NCBI RefSeq assembly: GCF_000247815.1
Contig: NC_021686.1
Span: 4,790,037-4,854,036, forward strand
DNA length: 64,000 nt
Direction: 5' to 3'
DNA from: Ficedula albicollis
Taxonomy: Eukaryota > Chordata > Aves > Passeriformes > Muscicapidae
Below the pieces are notes generated by a model. The model searched no databases and was not told the origin of the DNA. It worked only from the letters and a program-made list of their open reading frames with translations. This document shows, piece after piece, positions 59,415 through 64,000 of the stretch (position 1 is the first letter of the stretch; the number at the start of each line of letters is the position of its first letter). A program made the translations under genes and the position numbers.

Positions 59415-62400
59415 TCAAAGGGAGCTGCTTTCTTTTTTTTCTAGAGATGGGGGGAAAATATAAGCAACCTTTTATTGGTGTGTAATAAAGTAGATTTCAT
59501 TCCCGGGAAGCTGTCTTAAATAGAAAAGCAAAGATAAATGATAACTAACCAGGCTCTTCTAATACTATCTATAGCAACAGATATATCTTATATTGAAGCA
59601 AGTAAGAAAATGAGTGTCTGTGCTTTTGGGAGCAGATTCTCACCCTGGGAAGCTCAGAGGTGAACATGTGCCTGGGGTGCCCCAAACAAAACCAGCATTT
59701 CTAGTAGCTTTTTGTACTAGTCAAGAAAATATTCTCTTTTTTTGTGTGTCTGGGAGAGAAAGACAAATGAATCCCAGCATGATGGGGACCCGGGGTCCCC
59801 AGGAAAGGAGGAGCAAAGCAGCAGCAAAGGGCTGGGACTGCTGCACCCATGGTGGCAGCCAGAGCAAGGGAGGAGGGTTTGTTTGTTTAGGCACAGGCTA
59901 CGAATTTACTTCTGCCACTTTGGTTTAAAGAAAATAAACTGTGCTTCTGCCCACAACTACATAATTACATTGTACTCTAATATCTCTCGACTTCAAAATG
60001 ACAGCTAAAGCAGATTAAAGCTGTTTACAGCCTATGGGAAGTAGTATGGTGGCTGCTGGCAATATTTCTTTCTCACTCAGTAACCAAAGTCCGGTCATAA
60101 ATCTATATTCTTCTTCAAGGAGGAAGGCTGTGATTAAAGGATTCCTCCTACAGCTGTGGCTTGGTGATAAGAGCTTTATGTTCAGACCCTCCTAAGCGAC
60201 AAAAAGAAAAAAAAAATCATTTTTCATTAAGTTAGCTACTCTAATTTGGATGGGAGGGGGAGAAGCAGGCAAGTAGTTTGGTCAATGACTTGCTGTAGAT
60301 TTGGTAGGAGCATTGTATACAGTATTTCTAAGCAGCAGCTAGGATTTGAGAGATAGACTACAACCCCTGTACCACCTCATCTGTGCCCCTGCACAGCGAT
60401 AGTTTTCTCTGCAGCACAGATATTGTGAATTTAAAGAAGTTTCTATTTTGAACACTTGTTAGCTGTCCTTGCCCTGTGCTAGAAAAGCAGGCTTACCCAC
60501 CCAAAAAACTGCAGGCAGGAACCTGGGACTTGTCCTGCAAAGCAAACATCCACATGGAAGGAGAAGAAACCAAAAACTCAGAGCTGCTGCGCCTTTGTCT
60601 TCAGCCAGGGCCTCATGGAGACCACAGGAGGGACTCTTGGGGAGCCAACTGAGAGGACTTGGAACAAAGATTTGAAATGCTCAGAGCCATGCCAGATGCC
60701 TTTTGATCAGGCAGAAGTTAAAGTGAATGCTTTTGTTAGGACATTACCACTAGAGAGACAACAGGAGTGCTGAAAGCACCGAAACAAAACCCAGCAACCC
60801 AGAACACAGCAATTCTGATGCATATTTTGCAGGGTTTGAACGTTTCTGATGACAGAGCACAGCTTGATTATAGTAGGGAGGCTAATTAAATTATACACCA
60901 AAATAATTGTGGGAATAATATGATGCCTGGTAGAAAAACAGGAACAAACTCTAATCCCTCAGTAACTCAAGACATGAGTTATCTCACTGTGGCATATGCC
61001 CCCAGTTATGCTTTTTAACTCAGCAGTGACAAAGGGTGCAGTCACAGATCCAGTGGCATGTTTTTATATTTTCTTAATTTTTAAATTAGAATATATTTAT
61101 ATTAGAATCTTTTGCTGGTACTAAGTTTTCAGTGTTTAATTTGCATAATAGTGCTGTGCAAAATTGGATGTGGGTTAATCAAAGGATTTTATCAGTCTTT
61201 TTAATTATATTCATTATGCTGGAGTAAGATGTAAATTTTAATTTCACCTTGTTAGCTAACGTTTTTCACCAAAAGTTTGGGTTTGCAAATCATCTGGCAT
61301 TTTTAATAGGAGCAGATGCTACTGATTTTGAAAAGCCTAAATGCCTCAAGTACGGTAGACATTATTAATTTGATTGATATGCAATTTAATACAACTTAGC
61401 AATTATTAATGCCATTTAGCATCGGTGTGGATATTCAGAGAAGTAGCCTACAAGCAAGAGGAGCAGTGCAAGAAAAAAGAAGGTTGTTTTTCCCCCCTAG
61501 ATCTGCTTCTGAATAGATGTCCCTTTTAAGCTCACTACAGTAAACACTCTTTCCCTCTCCCCATCAAATTTTTAGTCACAGCTATCACCTGGAAGGTTAT
61601 TTTCCAGAGGCATATAGTTATCTCACCTTTGGAGAGGCAAGCAGTAAACTCTCTTAGCCTGCAGACATTTACCAACAGTGTTTTATATGTTACGTTTATA
61701 ACTCTTCCAATCGCAGGGAAGCCAACTGAAAAACATACCTGCTAATGGGAAAGGACTATTAAAGCACTGCTGTGCACTCACCTTGCACTAAGCCAGCTGC
61801 AGAGCCCCGCCATAAATCACACTTAAATGATTGCATTCCACCAGAATCACTGCCCAAAGAGCAAGCTTCCACCGGGCAGGGAGGCTGTGCCAGCGGGATG
61901 AGAGCTCCATTCACCTGCAGGACGGCCTCAGGGGTACCCTGGGTTCCTGCTAAACAAAGGGAAAGCGCCTTTGCTATATGCTGGCTTCTTGCTGCAATGG
62001 GAGCCCCTGTTTTCCATGGCTTCCTGCTGCCAGAGGGTGATTCCTGCAGCAAGGGACAAACCTGGAGGGAGAGGGTGCTGGCAGCCAGAATGGCCCAAGT
62101 CTCTCTTTCATTATAGGGGATCAAAGCTTTGTGTGGCAAACAGCCCACCTTAGTAGGGTGATCTGTAGCAGCTGCAAAGAAAAAGAGAGTGTCAGTGCTT
62201 CAGCCATTGCTTTTTATCTGAGTAAAATTGTGTAGCTTGGGCTGCACTGGGAATTAGAGGGATGGTGAGGAATGTGTGCCTAGTCCAGGGCTCTTGAGGG
62301 TGTGCAGTGGAAGCAGGGATTGTGACATGCAGGTGAGCAGAGGCTGCTTCTGGGCTATCCATGAAATGTCAGCTCTGCTGAGCCCTCCTGAGGGTAGGAG

Positions 62401-63119
62401 GGGAAGTCACCCCACTCATATTTTCTACCGGAGAAGGACAAATCTGCAACCATTAACAGATGAAACCATTTGCTAGACAGAACCACTGTTTTTCCTTCAC
62501 AAACACAGTTCTTCATCATCTTTGCAAACTGAAAATAAGTGCTTAATATCTGTCTGTTTAATGCTTCGATGGAATTGATCTGAATCCACACTGGGCTTGA
62601 TTCAGGCACTGGCAGACATTTTATCTGCTTTGTTATTCTTTAGCCAGATTCAGAAGGATAGTGGCCTGATCCTCAGAAGTTCATTTTTTCCGTAGAAGCA
62701 CAAGCTGATTTCTGCCCCACTCCCCTGGGATGCAGCCCCAGGTAGGACTAAAGGCTTGTTGATACACCAGGATTTACAGAAGCACAGAGTCTGAGACAGG
62801 CTGCAGGAGGAAATCAGGATTTTCCATTCCCTACTCCCAAAAATACCTCAGAAAGCACAGCTTGTATGTCCTGAGCACACACGAGAGGAATAAGTCAAAG
62901 GACTTCAGTGTGGAATGAGGAAGCTTAGTGGAGGTATGTGAAGATTTTGGGTTCAAGGAACCAAACACCCAGAACAAGCCTTAAGGAAAACATCCAGTGT
63001 GAGGGTCCCAGGGCACTGAATACCCAAAGCAACCTCAGACTCTCTTTTGCCCCTACTTAGCAACCCCATCCTCAGCTCTCCTTTGCAAACAGTACCAACT
63101 GCATTTGCTGTGGGCTTGG
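59415..63119. other. Noncoding stretch with a strong conserved-element candidate
   Basis: GC-richer pockets lie at 59745-59880, 60470-60680 and 61770-62110, with open frames (up to 129 codons, 61759-62148 minus) that I cannot assign. About 61200-61440 is the best conserved-element candidate of the window: attattaatttgattgat, atgcaatttaat and aattattaatgcc give a close cluster of homeodomain-, PBX/HOX- and POU-like words. Confidence 0.4.
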
Positions 63120-63184
63120 TTTTTTTGTGGTTTGTTTTGTTTGTTTGTTTCTTTGTTTTTTTGTTGTTTGTTTGTTTGTTTTGG
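63120..63184. repeat. (TTTG)n imperfect microsatellite
   Basis: About 65 bp almost entirely of T and G on plus, with tttg units and longer T runs. The long frames here (Phe/Leu/Val-rich on plus, Lys/Gln/Asn-rich on minus) are by-products of the repeat. Confidence 0.92.
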
Positions 63185-64000
63185 TGGGTGGTTGACCCTG
63201 TCACAACCAAGGCAATGATTGGAACACTGGCATGGCAATGTCAAAAAAACAGGGAAAACAAAGGAATTGTTTAACAGATGTTGAAGCCAAAGTCGAAACG
63301 TAGAATGAATATGTGAAATTTTGGGGTTTAAGTAGGAGCTGGTACTTTTTTTGCATTATGCTTCAATAAAGCATTTAAAGACAGTCATGAATAATAAGTA
63401 AGTAATTTTATGCTGAATGACTGCAAAGCATAGAAATGTTCTCTCTCTCTCTCTTTTAAGTGTAAAAATTTCTTTCTCTAAAGGCCATATATTCCTTTCA
63501 TACCTGAGATGCAGTTTCTATTGATGCCAATTTATGGTCCTGAAACTTTGGCTGAAGATTAAGAAGGAAGGCATAAGAAAGACCTTTATGGGTTTTGTCT
63601 TCTAACAGTTTGAATCAAATACTTTCCCAAGAAAATGTGTTTTACATGTATTTTAAATTCCTTTCTTCACAGTAATGTCTCTTTTTCTAAGAAACTTGCA
63701 TTTTGAAAATGTTGTGACATATTACATTAATTGAATATACAGCCTCAGAAACTGGGAGAACCTTTTCAGTTGTACTGAATGCATCTGAGCAGGCCGGAGG
63801 CTCAATGCATAATTTCCAACAGAAAAAGGGAAAAAAACCCACCATTTCTCATTAAAAGCAAGATCAGTAACACAAGAAAGCAGCAGTATCACTATCTTTT
63901 ATCCATTAAATGAACTCCTGTCATTGCAATTCCAAGACTTTTTGAAAGAGAAATCTCAACCTGACAGGCTATTCCAGCTTACAGTGAAGCTCTTGATGTC
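63185..64000. other. Noncoding end of window
   Basis: AT-rich, with a perfect CT run at 63441-63453. Nothing else is recognised up to the window edge. Confidence 0.5.

Noticed and set aside
61759..62148. 129-codon minus and 114-codon plus frames
   Set aside because: Overlapping frames on opposite strands in a GC-rich pocket; neither recognised.

Overview
This looks like a bird genome, probably a songbird or another landbird, in a gene-poor, fairly AT-rich region. The main evidence is a CR1 LINE 3' end at 27981-28126 with the typical avian tail, plus two LTR fragments (28637-28925 and 37087-37425) that match avian ERVL-type LTR families I recognise from memory. Two much older CR1 pieces of the kind shared by birds, turtles and crocodilians are also present (37554-38060 and 55755-56006). 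The calls were made by eye; no search was run. I recognise no protein-coding exon, rRNA, functional tRNA, microRNA or CRISPR array. The reading frames that stay open are mostly 60-110 codons, as expected by chance in 64 kb. The longest (129-229 codons) lie in GC-rich or tandemly repeated DNA with no recognisable domain.

Layout. 1-11943 is mostly single-copy sequence with three tandem doublets (5873-6004, 7670-7807, 9002-9139) and a small CpG-richer patch (9002-9420). 11944-12350 is a G-rich minisatellite next to a second CpG-richer patch. 13677-24088 holds three further tandem doublets and, on the minus strand at about 20990-21691, a coiled-coil frame that I interpret as a relic of an L1/Tx1-like LINE ORF1. 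24089-27980 is very AT-rich with conserved-element character. 27981-28925 holds the younger CR1 end and the first LTR. 36340-38060 is a composite of a GC-rich block, an antisense LTR with an internal 63 bp duplication, and an old CR1 reverse-transcriptase-region relic. 43900-43972 is a tRNA-like SINE remnant. 47248-51149 is a repeat hot zone: a 60 bp doublet, nested 137 bp and 81 bp doublets, and a 53 bp minisatellite of about ten copies. 55755-58743 holds the second old CR1 relic, a speculative small transcription-unit-like arrangement, and a 696 bp tandem duplication that is nearly identical between copies.

The most distinctive property of the window is the number of simple tandem doublets. 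About a dozen unrelated single-copy segments of 45-140 bp, plus one of 696 bp, occur exactly twice, head to tail, with 0-4 differences. They are not copies of one another, so the mechanism is local. The other item worth testing is the minus-strand coiled coil at 21410-21691, whose heptad spacing is unbroken over 43 residues.
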